Shown here: positions 8,603 to 16,750 of the stretch, piece by piece
How positions within the stretch are numbered: the first letter of the stretch is position 1
Layout of the letters: each line of letters starts with the position of its first letter
Origin: Oscillospiraceae bacterium
GTDB lineage: Bacteria > Bacillota > Clostridia > Oscillospirales > Acutalibacteraceae
Length of the DNA: 64,000 bases
Direction: 5' to 3'
NCBI GenBank assembly: GCA_015065615.1
Contig: SVPY01000003.1
Coordinates: 1-64,000 of the forward strand
Notes under the pieces: generated by a model
Database searches by the model: none
The model's input: only the letters and a program-made list of their open reading frames with translations
What the model was told of the DNA's origin: nothing
Made by a program: the position numbers and the translations under genes

Positions 8603-10540
8603 TTATCCGTATAAGGGGTTATCTACAACGCCTCTGTCGTAGAGGTCGCGGTAATAGTTACTCTTGGAGCAAAGGTCCATATAGGCGGGTAAATAATCCT
8701 TAATTGCGTAAAGTACGTTGAAGGAATCCAAGGTTTTACCCTGGTCATAGAGCTGTGCGCCGTAATTGTAGGCGGATTTATAGTAGTAATCGAGGCAGTC
8801 CTTATAGTCTAAAAGCTTGGAGAAATATTCGGTAGCAAGACCGTAATCGCCTTCTTTGTAAGTAAGGAGGGCTTTCTGGTAAGAACATTCGGTAATCATA
8901 TCCGCAGAATCTTCATAATCGAAAATTTCTGTGAAGAGGTCTGATGCCTCGTCATATTTACCTTCATCAAAGAGCTTCTGGGCTCTTAAATATTTTATTC
9001 TTGTAAGCTGCTCGGGTACGTCCTTATGCTCGGGGATTGTGTTTAAAATGTTTACGGCTTCGTCGAATTTTTCTCTCTCAATAAGGTCAAGTGCGGCGTT
9101 GTAGTAAATATCGTTGATCTTTTCCTTGGATTTCTCGCTCTTTATGTAGGAGAAGCATTTTTCGGCTTCAGCCGTTTTGCCTTCGGCATAAAGAAGCGCG
9201 CCTTTTTCGTAGAAAATATCGTAAAGGTTTTCAATATGGGCGGCGGTCATCTTGCTTTCGTAAGCCACAGCGCCGTCATAATCGCCGTTTTTGGCAAGAC
9301 CTGATGCAATACCTAAGTAAGCCTGACTTGCGCGTTCGGCAGAATTATAGTAATCGCCCAGAGAGAGGAAAATATCGGCAGATTTCTGGAAATCGCCCTG
9401 ACTGTAATAAGCGTCGGCAATTGAATAATTACACTGCTGCTTTTTGATTTCTGTATCTCTGTAGCCTGTCAGCTCACCGAAAACCGCTAAAGCGGCTGTG
9501 TATTTATCTTCATCCATAAGCTTTAAAGCTTTGCGGTATTTTGCAAGAAGTATCATATCCTCTGAGTCGGAGAAGGTTTTAACTTCGTTGAAAAGAGCTA
9601 TGGAAGCATCGTATTCTCCGCTTGATAAAAGATCCTGCGCGGTATCGTATTTGCTCTTGGGCAAGATGTAGTTGAAATGGATAAAGAGGTAAATGATAAT
9701 TGCGATAACCGTGGGAATGGTAATGGCAATAATAGTATTTCTTATAGCTCTCTTTCTTTTTGCTTCTTTTATAAGGCGAAGTCTTTCAAGCTCGGCAAGT
9801 CTTTCGGCTTCGGCTTTGGCGGCGGCTTCGGCGGCGGCCTTTCTTTCGGCTTCCAACCTTGCGTTTTCCGCCTTTTCTTTTTCGATTCTTATAAATTCAT
9901 TAAGATTTGCAAGTATTAAAGATTTATTGTAAAGATATTCGCTCTGCGCAATAAAGGGTGCTTTACAGGTAAAGCATACTTCCTCGTCCTTATGGTTTAT
10001 ACCGCCGCAGGCGCAAATCCAGAGGTCCTTGTGTTCCGTGGGGATGAATTTTGCTTCGCAATCGGGAGTTTTTGCAATTTTTTCGCCAAAATCCCTCTTA
10101 TACTGTTTTAAAAGCTCCTCGTCGGTAAGCTCACTTTCAATAGGCTTGATAGGAGGTAAGGCTTCAAAAAGAAGTGAAGCGCTGCCTTCCCATACGGAAT
10201 CGTCGTCAAATATAGCTCTTCTTACAGCAAGGGAGAAGCTTGCGCCCTGAGTACCGATTATTTTTATTTCGGTATCGATACCGAAGCTTTGGTTTCTTTC
10301 TGCCTTGGGGTCGTACTGGTAGTCGCGTATAACTTCGATCTCTTTATTGGCTCTGTCGAAAACGTGAAGATCCACAAGTAAGGATTCTATAACTTTATCG
10401 CTTATGTTTTTTATGCTTAATACGGCAAATATACTGGTACGGCTCTCATTGGTAAGAAGTACGCCACCCTCAACCACTACGGGGCATCCTTCACGGTATA
10501 AATTTTCTTTTAATCTGCTTAATTCGATGTATTCGGGCAT
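8603..10540 (-). CDS. Zinc-ribbon, coiled-coil, single-pass membrane protein with TPR repeats
   Basis: 645 residues. Order: a beta-rich N-terminal domain (about 1-130), a zinc ribbon with the CxC...CxxC pattern (ICACGG...CFTC, about 173-190), an Ala/Glu/Arg-rich coiled coil (about 215-265), one transmembrane helix (about 270-290), and then a long run of degenerate TPR units. The TPR units share a pattern like A-x-x-L-x-x-x-G-x-Y-x-x-A, with YKD or YRD turns between units. A role as a membrane scaffold is possible. AAGGAG precedes the ATG. The mix of ribbon, TPR and membrane helix resembles the TIR protein at 55503. Function unknown. Confidence 0.85.
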   Translation of the reverse strand: MPEYIELSRLKENLYREGCPVVVEGGVLLTNESRTSIFAVLSIKNISDKVIESLLVDLHVFDRANKEIEVIRDYQYDPKAERNQSFGIDTEIKIIGTQGASFSLAVRRAIFDDDSVWEGSASLLFEALPPIKPIESELTDEELLKQYKRDFGEKIAKTPDCEAKFIPTEHKDLWICACGGINHKDEEVCFTCKAPFIAQSEYLYNKSLILANLNEFIRIEKEKAENARLEAERKAAAEAAAKAEAERLAELERLRLIKEAKRKRAIRNTIIAITIPTVIAIIIYLFIHFNYILPKSKYDTAQDLLSSGEYDASIALFNEVKTFSDSEDMILLAKYRKALKLMDEDKYTAALAVFGELTGYRDTEIKKQQCNYSIADAYYSQGDFQKSADIFLSLGDYYNSAERASQAYLGIASGLAKNGDYDGAVAYESKMTAAHIENLYDIFYEKGALLYAEGKTAEAEKCFSYIKSEKSKEKINDIYYNAALDLIEREKFDEAVNILNTIPEHKDVPEQLTRIKYLRAQKLFDEGKYDEASDLFTEIFDYEDSADMITECSYQKALLTYKEGDYGLATEYFSKLLDYKDCLDYYYKSAYNYGAQLYDQGKTLDSFNVLYAIKDYLPAYMDLCSKSNYYRDLYDRGVVDNPLYG

Positions 10541-10639
10541 TTTTTGGCTCCTTAAATTTATGTAAACTTGAAAACAGACATTATTAATTTAATTATACCG
10601 AAAACATTACAAAAAAGCAATAGTATAGATAGGAAATAT

Positions 10640-10668
10640 AAAAGGAGTGAAATTATCACTCCTTTTTT
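10640..10668 (-). terminator. Terminator after the phosphatase-superfamily gene
   Basis: A perfect 11-bp stem, AAAAGGAGTGA/TCACTCCTTTT, with a 5-base loop. It lies just downstream of the stop on the minus strand. The T content on the plus side (TTTTTTCTG) would make it bidirectional. Confidence 0.75.
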
Positions 10669-10687
10669 CTGTTATTTGTCAGTATTT

Positions 10688-11452
10688 TCAGATAAGGCTC
10701 TTGCCGTCCCAATCTTCATCGGGCTCCACTCCTAATATTTTTGCAATAGTGGGTGCAATATCTATGATATTTGCATTTTCAAAATTGCTGCCTTTTTCAA
10801 AATCTTTACCTTTTATCATAATGGGTATAAGCATATCTTCTTCCATATCGGAGCCGTGAGCACGGCCGTGGCCGCCATGGTCGGAAGTAATTATAACAAC
10901 GTAATCATCGGGAAGGGAACTTACTACTTTTTCTATTTCGTCCCAGGTTTTTTCCACGGAATAAAGGTATTCTTCGCTCATCCAGCCGTGGTTATGACCT
11001 GCGGCGTCGCTCCAGCCGTAATAGAGGAATGCAAAATCGGTGTAGTTTTCATTTAAATAGCTGATTGCCGCTTTGGTAAGAGCGGTATTGGCCTTTTCGT
11101 AGCCGAAAACGTGGCCTGAGTAGTAATAGCCGTGAGCGATGGAGTCGGGTCTTGTAAGGTCGCGTAGCTCCTCCCAGTTATAGAACATTGCATTGGTTTT
11201 TTTGGCGGCTTTCAATACCTCGGCAATACCTCTGACGGGGCGCACCTGAGGTACGTAAGTGTTTGAAAGTATACCGTGTCTGTCGGGGTCAACGCTGTGG
11301 AAAAGTGACATATGGCAAGGGAGAGTTACGGAGGGCATAACCGTTCTTGCGTTTAAGCAGGATGAGGATTCTTTGATAAAATCCTGCGCTTTTTTAATAT
11401 TTGTAAGTGAATCGGGCCTCATGCCGTCGGATAAAATAAGTAATACACGCAT
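10688..11452 (-). CDS. Alkaline-phosphatase-superfamily enzyme (type I phosphodiesterase/nucleotide pyrophosphatase-like)
   Basis: 254 residues from the chosen ATG. Metal-binding motifs are visible: LSDGMRPD at the N-terminus, a candidate nucleophile Thr/Ser near PSVTLP, DAAGHNHG, and TSDHGGHG near the C-terminus. The protein is shorter than typical nucleotide pyrophosphatases. An ATG 24 bases upstream is possible, but it would lie about 2 bases from the predicted transcription start, whereas the chosen start has AAAGGA upstream. No signal peptide is seen, so it is probably cytoplasmic. Substrate unknown. Confidence 0.87.
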   Translation of the reverse strand: MRVLLILSDGMRPDSLTNIKKAQDFIKESSSCLNARTVMPSVTLPCHMSLFHSVDPDRHGILSNTYVPQVRPVRGIAEVLKAAKKTNAMFYNWEELRDLTRPDSIAHGYYYSGHVFGYEKANTALTKAAISYLNENYTDFAFLYYGWSDAAGHNHGWMSEEYLYSVEKTWDEIEKVVSSLPDDYVVIITSDHGGHGRAHGSDMEEDMLIPIMIKGKDFEKGSNFENANIIDIAPTIAKILGVEPDEDWDGKSLI

Positions 11453-11484
11453 AAACCTAAATTCAGTTCCTTTCATTTTTTAAA

Positions 11485-11513
11485 ATTATAAATCGGCTAA
11501 AAAATTAAGTCAA
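11485..11513 (-). promoter_or_regulatory. Promoter of the phosphatase-superfamily gene
   Basis: Minus strand TTGACT, 17 bases, TATAAT. The implied transcription start lies next to the upstream alternative ATG, which argues for the downstream start. Confidence 0.75.
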
Positions 11514-11554
11514 TGAACTATATTTATTTGGATTATGAATTATTTTGTTTTAAT

Positions 11555-11585
11555 AAAAACACTGCCCGCGGGGTTCACGGGCAGC
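11555..11585 (-). terminator. Terminator of the clostripain-like gene
   Basis: Minus strand CTGCCCG ... CGGGCAG stem followed by TGTTTTTATT, about 25 bases past the stop. Confidence 0.75.
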
Positions 11586-11609
11586 GCATTAAAAGTAAAT
11601 ATTATACGA

Positions 11610-14600
11610 TTATTTTCCGCTCATATATTCGGCGTGCTTCTGCGCGGCACTGCCTGCAGGAGCGTTCACCTTGAACATATCGCTGTAGCGGAGCATTTTG
11701 GGGTAGATCTCCGTAAGGGATGCGGGAAGATTTAATTCCAGCACTCCGTCGCCGCCGTGGGATACGAAATTGCCGCGTCTTATTGATTTAACACCTTCAG
11801 GTACTATTACTTTTTCTGCCTTAGTGTTATAGTAGAATGCGTTTTCATAAATTGTTACAACATTCTTATTTACTTCAACGGTACCTCTTCTACCCTGTGG
11901 GCAGTGGTGCAAGAGAGCGAAATTATTGGAGTAAAGCAAGCCGTTTTCGCTTTGATAGTAGCCGCCTGCGGTGACGTTAATATTTTCAAGGGCGAGAAGA
12001 TTTGTAAATACGTTATCGTCAATTATATCTACGGTGCTTGGAAGATTGATGTTTTTAATTTCTTCGTTTCTGCCGTTTACGGGAGCAAATGCACCTGCTG
12101 AGATAACGTTAACACCTTCGGGTACTGTTATGGTTTCCTTACTCTTTGCATAGAGAAGGTTACTCATGGTGCCTGAGTAGATGCAGTCGTCTTTCATTAT
12201 GAAGTAAGGGTTTTTGGATGAAATATCGATATTTTCATAGTAATGGCAGTCGGAAATATTGCCCCAGTTCATAAGGGAGGCGCCTACGCTGATTTTTACG
12301 AGGGAATCGGGGAGACCGATGTTTTCGTCAATGCTTACCACGCTGTCGGCAAGAATAAGCTCAGTTATTAGGTCACACTGGGAAAGAGCGTGCCATTTGA
12401 TTTCGTTGACACCTTCGGGAATAGTTAAGGTACCCTTCATCATATAGGGGGCTTTTATGAAAGCCGTGCCGCTCTTATTTAAAAGACAGCCGTTTTTGGA
12501 GCTGTAATTATTATTTGAGGAGTCTACGACGTATTCTTCAACGGGGAAGCTGTCGAAAGCATCGTAGCCTATAAATTCTACGTGAGGACCGATTTTTATG
12601 CTTCTTACGGGAGACACTTCGTTTACGGAAACAGAGAAGGAAGCAAAGGCGCCGTGACCTATAAATTCAAGGAACTCGGGTAAATTAAGCTCTTCGATAT
12701 TTTCGCAGTTATAGAAGGCGTAGCTCTCTATCTTCTTTAAAGAGGAGGGGAAGTTTACCTTTTTAAGCTGCTCTGCGCCTGCAAAAGCATAAGAACCGAT
12801 TATTCTTACACCTTCGGGAATATCGTAGCTTAAAGAACTTGCGGTAGGATAAGCTATAAGTTTTGAGCCCGTGCCGCTGTAAAGCACGCCGCCGATTACT
12901 TTAAAGCATAATGATTCGCCGTTGGGGTCACCGTTAATGAGGAAGCCGTAAAGGCTCTCGCATTCACTGAAGGCACCGTTGCCTATATGGTAAAGAGAAT
13001 CGGGTAAATTTACCGTTACAACACCTGAATCGGAAAAGGCGTGATTTCCGATGACGGATAAGCCTTGCGGGAAGGGGAAGTTGGAAAGGCTCTTGCATCT
13101 TTCAAATGCGTTTGCATCAATATACCTTAAGGTTTTTCCGATATCTATAACAACCGCAAGGTTTCTGCAGCCGCTGAATGCAGAAACACCGATTTTTTCA
13201 AGATTTGCGTTGAATACGATTTCTGTTAAATCTGTATTGTAGTAGAATGCAAAATCGCCGATTTCTTTAACGGGTACACCGTTTATGTCAGCAGGGACGG
13301 TAACTTTCGCTTCACTTCCTTCGTAGGAATAAAGCACGGCACGGTCGGAATATACGTGGAAGAGCATATCCCCGTATAAAACCTCCTGATAAGCCTTATT
13401 TAAGGGGAAACGGCTAAGCTCGGTGCCGTAGAGGTTGCCCGTGGTATCTTCAAGAACTATCTGATAGTAGAAATCGCTGTCAAACTCGGAAATGGGAGCT
13501 TTTTCAAAGATAATATCTTCCTTGTAGCTTATTATGCTGTAGCTATCCACGGCGTTATCGTCCCACCACTGGTTGGGAAGAAGCACGTGGGATGCGTTGT
13601 AAGTGGGGTAATATGAACGGTAATTAAAGGAAATATTATTATAGTGCTCTACGTTTACGTCCTGCTTGCCGTAGCTTGAATAGGAGCTGTTTTCCATAGA
13701 GAGTATGGAGACTATGTCAAGTTCTTCGTTTCCGTTATCCGCGATAAGTATCTGGATCTTTTCCATACCGTCGGTGGTGTCGGTGCCTGCCATAAGGTAG
13801 GTATCCAAGGTAATGAAATTTTCGTTGCCCGCATTTTTAACACCTTCAACGGGCCATATAACGCCTTCTTCCGCAAGGTCTGTTTTTAAAGTTACAAGCT
13901 CTATATTCTGAGGGATACTGATAAGTCCGTTTGCATCGGGGGTCAAGCTGATATTTTTAAGTACGGGAGTGTAAACCGCTTTGCCCGTTGCGGAGTCTAT
14001 ACTCTGCTCGAAAACCGTGCAGTAAGCGTTTGAGAGGTTATTTAACTGCTCGCTTGTAAGCTGTAAAGTAAGTGAGCCGGGCTCAGGCTGAGTCTCAGCA
14101 GAGGGAACAACCGTGGGTGTAGGAGTAGGTGTAGGAGTGGGGGTTGGCGTAGCTGTAGGTGCAGCAGAAGGAGTGGGAGTAGGTGTCGGTGTTGGTGTAG
14201 GAGTAGGCGTGGGGGCTACGCTCGGCTCGGTTTCAACCTGGTGATCGCTGTAGTCTGCCTGAGGCTCGCCGTTTATAAGTATGTCTGTAAAGGCGTTTAT
14301 AAAATTGCAGTAGCCGTCAGAATCACAAAGATCGGTAAAGAAGTTTTCACCCCATGCGTCTTCTGCGCTTACGTAAAGGTCCTTGTTATCATAAGGGAAG
14401 TAAAGAGAAACACCGCTTGCTTCCTTTATGTTTGAATTATTTGAAACTATAAAGCTTTTAAGCTGATTAACAAGAGCTGTGGCTTCGGACGTATAGTTTG
14501 AACCCAACTGACCGCAGAAGCTTGTAAGGTCCACTAAATCGTAACCGCCGCTTGCCGCAAAACGGTAGGTTTTGTTTCGCGCTTTTGCAATATTTGAGTA

Positions 14601-15584
14601 GTCGCCGCTTTGGGTGCCGTTAGTAAGCTTATTAAAAAGTCCGTCCATCTTGCTTACGGTAGCATCGTATAATGAAAGATCCATACAGGAGAGGGAGTAC
14701 TGCACACCGCTGTAGCCGCTGAAGCTTTCTGCATATCGGTTTATAATTTCGTTAGCTAAAGTTTTCGTGTCGTAAGTGCTGTTAAATTTATTTAAAGCCA
14801 AATAATTCCAGCCTGTGCCGGGCTCCAGCTCTTCGGATGCGATAAGATAATGAGCGTATTCTTCCGCCATCTCCGCGGCTTCCATGGTAGCCATAAGGCA
14901 GGCATCGAAGCCTAAAAATTCAAGCTTCTTTGAAGCAAAAGGAGAATTATAAAGGGCGTATTCCATCTCCTGCAGGCTTAAGCCGTCGCCAGAGTAGAGC
15001 TCGTCACTGCCGAAGCCGAAAAGCGAACCGCCGCCGTGGTCCCAGCAGATAAGGCTGTAGCGCTCAGCGGGGAAGCTTGAGTAGGCGTAATTTAAAAAAT
15101 CCAGAAAAGTATTGGGGTCGCCCATGTTTGCCGCCGACTGTGTGGTAGCGACAATATCAAAATCAGTTCCCGATGCGTTAATGTTGAGTACGGTATTAAC
15201 ATTACTCTGAATATTTAAAGCCCAGCTGTTGGCGCCGCCCGTATAAATAACGACGTTGCATTTCTGCGGGTCAATGCCGCTTTCGAGCATCTCAATAATA
15301 TCATGAGAAGCAAGGGAGTTCTGGCTTTCAAGATCGGAACCAACCATATATATCATAAGGGTGTAATCCTTTTTAGCAGCCGCTTTGTCAGGCGCAGGGA
15401 GAAGGCTCTCTTTACCTTTAATGCTTTCAAGGTCACTGCTGCCTAAAAGACCGCTTTCGGTTTTATTTATTTCTGTTCCTTTGTTTTCATTGCCGCATCC
15501 GCTGAATGTAGTAATAAGAAGGCAAAAAACGAGTATTGCCGCCACTGTTTTACAAAAAACGGAAGGGCTCTTTTTTGTAGTCAT
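11610..15584 (-). CDS. Lipoprotein: clostripain-family (C11) peptidase fused to BspA-type leucine-rich repeats
   Basis: 1324 residues. The start is the ATG 10 bases after AAGGAG; an upstream in-frame ATG lacks a site. The signal peptide ends in a lipobox (TTFSGC, Cys30), so the protein is anchored outside the membrane. Residues about 70-430 match family C11 cysteine peptidases, with WDHGGG (His183) and FDACLM (Cys229) as the catalytic pair. A Pro-Thr repeat linker (near 460-500) follows, then a beta-rich domain. About 500 C-terminal residues are LRR_5 repeats (EIGDFAFYY, IGVSAFSGC, IESYAFYNC and similar). C11 enzymes cleave after basic residues, and BspA repeats bind host or matrix proteins. 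It has its own promoter and terminator. Confidence 0.92.
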   Translation of the reverse strand: MTTKKSPSVFCKTVAAILVFCLLITTFSGCGNENKGTEINKTESGLLGSSDLESIKGKESLLPAPDKAAAKKDYTLMIYMVGSDLESQNSLASHDIIEMLESGIDPQKCNVVIYTGGANSWALNIQSNVNTVLNINASGTDFDIVATTQSAANMGDPNTFLDFLNYAYSSFPAERYSLICWDHGGGSLFGFGSDELYSGDGLSLQEMEYALYNSPFASKKLEFLGFDACLMATMEAAEMAEEYAHYLIASEELEPGTGWNYLALNKFNSTYDTKTLANEIINRYAESFSGYSGVQYSLSCMDLSLYDATVSKMDGLFNKLTNGTQSGDYSNIAKARNKTYRFAASGGYDLVDLTSFCGQLGSNYTSEATALVNQLKSFIVSNNSNIKEASGVSLYFPYDNKDLYVSAEDAWGENFFTDLCDSDGYCNFINAFTDILINGEPQADYSDHQVETEPSVAPTPTPTPTPTPTPTPSAAPTATPTPTPTPTPTPTVVPSAETQPEPGSLTLQLTSEQLNNLSNAYCTVFEQSIDSATGKAVYTPVLKNISLTPDANGLISIPQNIELVTLKTDLAEEGVIWPVEGVKNAGNENFITLDTYLMAGTDTTDGMEKIQILIADNGNEELDIVSILSMENSSYSSYGKQDVNVEHYNNISFNYRSYYPTYNASHVLLPNQWWDDNAVDSYSIISYKEDIIFEKAPISEFDSDFYYQIVLEDTTGNLYGTELSRFPLNKAYQEVLYGDMLFHVYSDRAVLYSYEGSEAKVTVPADINGVPVKEIGDFAFYYNTDLTEIVFNANLEKIGVSAFSGCRNLAVVIDIGKTLRYIDANAFERCKSLSNFPFPQGLSVIGNHAFSDSGVVTVNLPDSLYHIGNGAFSECESLYGFLINGDPNGESLCFKVIGGVLYSGTGSKLIAYPTASSLSYDIPEGVRIIGSYAFAGAEQLKKVNFPSSLKKIESYAFYNCENIEELNLPEFLEFIGHGAFASFSVSVNEVSPVRSIKIGPHVEFIGYDAFDSFPVEEYVVDSSNNNYSSKNGCLLNKSGTAFIKAPYMMKGTLTIPEGVNEIKWHALSQCDLITELILADSVVSIDENIGLPDSLVKISVGASLMNWGNISDCHYYENIDISSKNPYFIMKDDCIYSGTMSNLLYAKSKETITVPEGVNVISAGAFAPVNGRNEEIKNINLPSTVDIIDDNVFTNLLALENINVTAGGYYQSENGLLYSNNFALLHHCPQGRRGTVEVNKNVVTIYENAFYYNTKAEKVIVPEGVKSIRRGNFVSHGGDGVLELNLPASLTEIYPKMLRYSDMFKVNAPAGSAAQKHAEYMSGK

Positions 15585-15616
15585 ACACTTAATTCTCCTT
15601 GTAGAAATCTTTGATA

Positions 15617-15645
15617 ATTTTATCACAGAAATAAAAACTATTCAA
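15617..15645 (-). promoter_or_regulatory. Promoter of the clostripain-like gene
   Basis: Minus strand TTGAAT, 17 bases, TAAAAT, about 30 bases upstream of the chosen ATG. Confidence 0.6.
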
Positions 15646-15672
15646 TAGAGCCGTTAAAAAAGAAAATAAAAA

Positions 15673-15699
15673 CAGCCAAAACAAAAGTTTTGACTGTTT
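15673..15699 (-). terminator. Hairpin type 2 (terminator) after tRNA-like remnant A
   Basis: CAGTCAAAAC/GTTTTGGCTG arms with a 4-base loop and flanking A/T runs. The same hairpin family recurs at 16111 and 20113. It ends the tRNA transcript after the remnant. Confidence 0.7.
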
Positions 15700-15702
15700 T
15701 TA

Positions 15703-15766
15703 TGGTGCGCGAAATGGGACAGTTGAACAGTTTTTCGCATTAACTTATATTTAAATTTAACTCGCG
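15703..15766 (-). pseudogene. tRNA-like remnant A ending in CCA
   Basis: 64 bases on the minus strand, starting CGCGAG and ending TTTCGCGCACCA. The two ends pair as an acceptor-like stem. The last 16 bases equal the 3' end of the neighbouring tRNA-Leu. A degenerate T-arm (TTCAACTGTCCCA) is present, but there is no anticodon arm. It is either a decayed tRNA-Leu copy or a tRNA mimic. The second copy, at 19977, keeps the same length and differs mainly in the T-arm. Confidence 0.6.
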
Positions 15767-15779
15767 GCAGCGAAAAGCA

Positions 15780-15802
15780 CAAGCAAAACTTCGTTTTGCT
15801 TG
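15780..15802 (-). repeat. Spacer hairpin between tRNA and remnant (copy A)
   Basis: Perfect 10-bp stem CAAGCAAAAC/GTTTTGCTTG with loop GAA on the minus strand. The spacer around it is shared with the second unit near 20054-20076, where one base differs. Confidence 0.7.
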
Positions 15803-15837
15803 TAAGGTCCTGCGTCTATTATCATAACAAAATAAAA

Positions 15838-15863
15838 AAGACCAAAGCTAAAGCTTTAGTCTT
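15838..15863 (-). terminator. Hairpin type 1 (terminator) after tRNA-Leu copy A
   Basis: GACTAAAGC ... GCTTTGGTC stem followed by TTTTTTATTTT on the minus strand. In the other unit this hairpin type sits after the remnant instead of after the tRNA. Confidence 0.7.
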
Positions 15864-15868
15864 TTTCA

Positions 15869-15952
15869 TGGTGCGCGAAATGGGACTTGAACCCATACGT
15901 CGTGGACACACGCACCTCAAACGTGCCTGTCTGCCTATTCCAGCACTCGCGC
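15869..15952 (-). tRNA. tRNA-Leu (anticodon GAG), copy A
   Basis: 84 bases with an encoded CCA. Acceptor GCGCGAG pairs with TTCGCGC. The D-arm contains AATAGGCAGAC, the anticodon stem CACGT/GCGTG encloses TTGAGGT giving GAG, a long class II variable arm follows, and the T-arm is ATGGG TTCAAGT CCCAT. It decodes CUC and CUU. It is identical to the copy at 20143. A strong promoter lies 32 bases upstream of the 5' end. Confidence 0.95.
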
Positions 15953-15983
15953 ATATTTAATTGGTCCTCTTGAGAACTTCAAT

Positions 15984-16012
15984 ATAATATCATAAAGTTT
16001 TAATTGTGTCAA
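15984..16012 (-). promoter_or_regulatory. Promoter of tRNA-Leu copy A
   Basis: Minus strand TTGACA, 17 bases, TATTAT. The leader GTTCTCAAGAG-ACCAATTAAATA between it and the tRNA is conserved in the second copy. Confidence 0.8.
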
Positions 16013-16107
16013 TAGGTAATTTGATTATTTTAATAAATTTTCTTTCGGAATGCCGTTTGGTTTACATAATATATCAGCAAGAAGTCCCATGCAATATTTA
16101 AAAATAA

Positions 16108-16136
16108 AAAAGCCAAAACAAAAGTTTTGACTTTTT
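16108..16136 (-). terminator. Terminator of the nad operon (hairpin type 2 family)
   Basis: Minus strand AGTCAAAAC ... GTTTTGGCT followed by TTTTTTATTTTT, about 90 bases past the stop of niaR. The stem sequence is nearly the same as the type 2 hairpins beside the tRNA-Leu genes. Confidence 0.7.
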
Positions 16137-16225
16137 ACATAAAGACATTACAGATTCTATGCCATATAAAATTTAAATTATGATTTGAAACTTTTAAACT
16201 CGGCTTACAGAGCTTATTCAAAGCG

Positions 16226-16738
16226 CTAAATTATGGGCGCGATAAGTCCTTTGCTTTCAAGAGCGGTTTCGATTGAATCCAGAATTTTTTCGGAATCGGC
16301 GCGGATGGTATGATAATGATAACCGCCTGTGATGTTCATAAGCTCGGTAGATTTACCGCTTCTTACGCCTTCGATAAATTGCTTAACCTGCAGACGGGAA
16401 AATATATTTAATGGTGCCACCATTTTGCCGTATACCTTGTGCCAGACATAAACGTCCACAACGGTGCCGCCGAGGTCAACGATAGTATTAAGTTCATCCT
16501 CGGTTTGTTCTGTTGTATGGTGCAATTTAAACACACGCTCTTTAAGAGGTGATTTTTGCATAATATATCCGTTATGGGTAGAAAGAATATCGTAACCCAT
16601 GCCCTTTAAGATAGTGATATCCTGCACAATGATCTGCCTGGACACGCCGAATTGCCTTGAAAGTTCACTTCCTGAGATGGCTTCGTTTGCAGATAATAAC
16701 CCATTGGCAATTGCTTTTCTTCTTTCAAGTGCCTTCAT
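16226..16738 (-). CDS. niaR: NAD biosynthesis repressor NiaR (HTH + 3H domain)
   Basis: 170 residues. An N-terminal winged helix-turn-helix (about 5-60; SGSELSRQFGVSRQIIVQDI) is followed by a 3H domain with the histidines that bind metal and nicotinate: HH at 73-74 with E82 nearby, and H141 and H143 in GGYHYHTI. NiaR represses NAD synthesis and niacin uptake genes when nicotinate is abundant. It is the last gene of nadA-nadB-nadC-niaR, 12 bases after nadC, which suggests autoregulation with the operon. AAAGGAG precedes the ATG. Confidence 0.93.
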   Translation of the reverse strand: MKALERRKAIANGLLSANEAISGSELSRQFGVSRQIIVQDITILKGMGYDILSTHNGYIMQKSPLKERVFKLHHTTEQTEDELNTIVDLGGTVVDVYVWHKVYGKMVAPLNIFSRLQVKQFIEGVRSGKSTELMNITGGYHYHTIRADSEKILDSIETALESKGLIAPII

Positions 16739-16750
16739 ATATTCGCTCCT

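Noticed and set aside
14100..14215. Short tandem repeats that look like a CRISPR or minisatellite.
   Set aside because: They encode the Pro-Thr linker of the clostripain-like protein; period and lack of spacers rule out CRISPR.
15703..15952. tRNA 3'-end duplication as an att site of an integrated element.
   Set aside because: Only about 165 bases separate the copies, with no integrase or cargo, so an integrated element is not supported.
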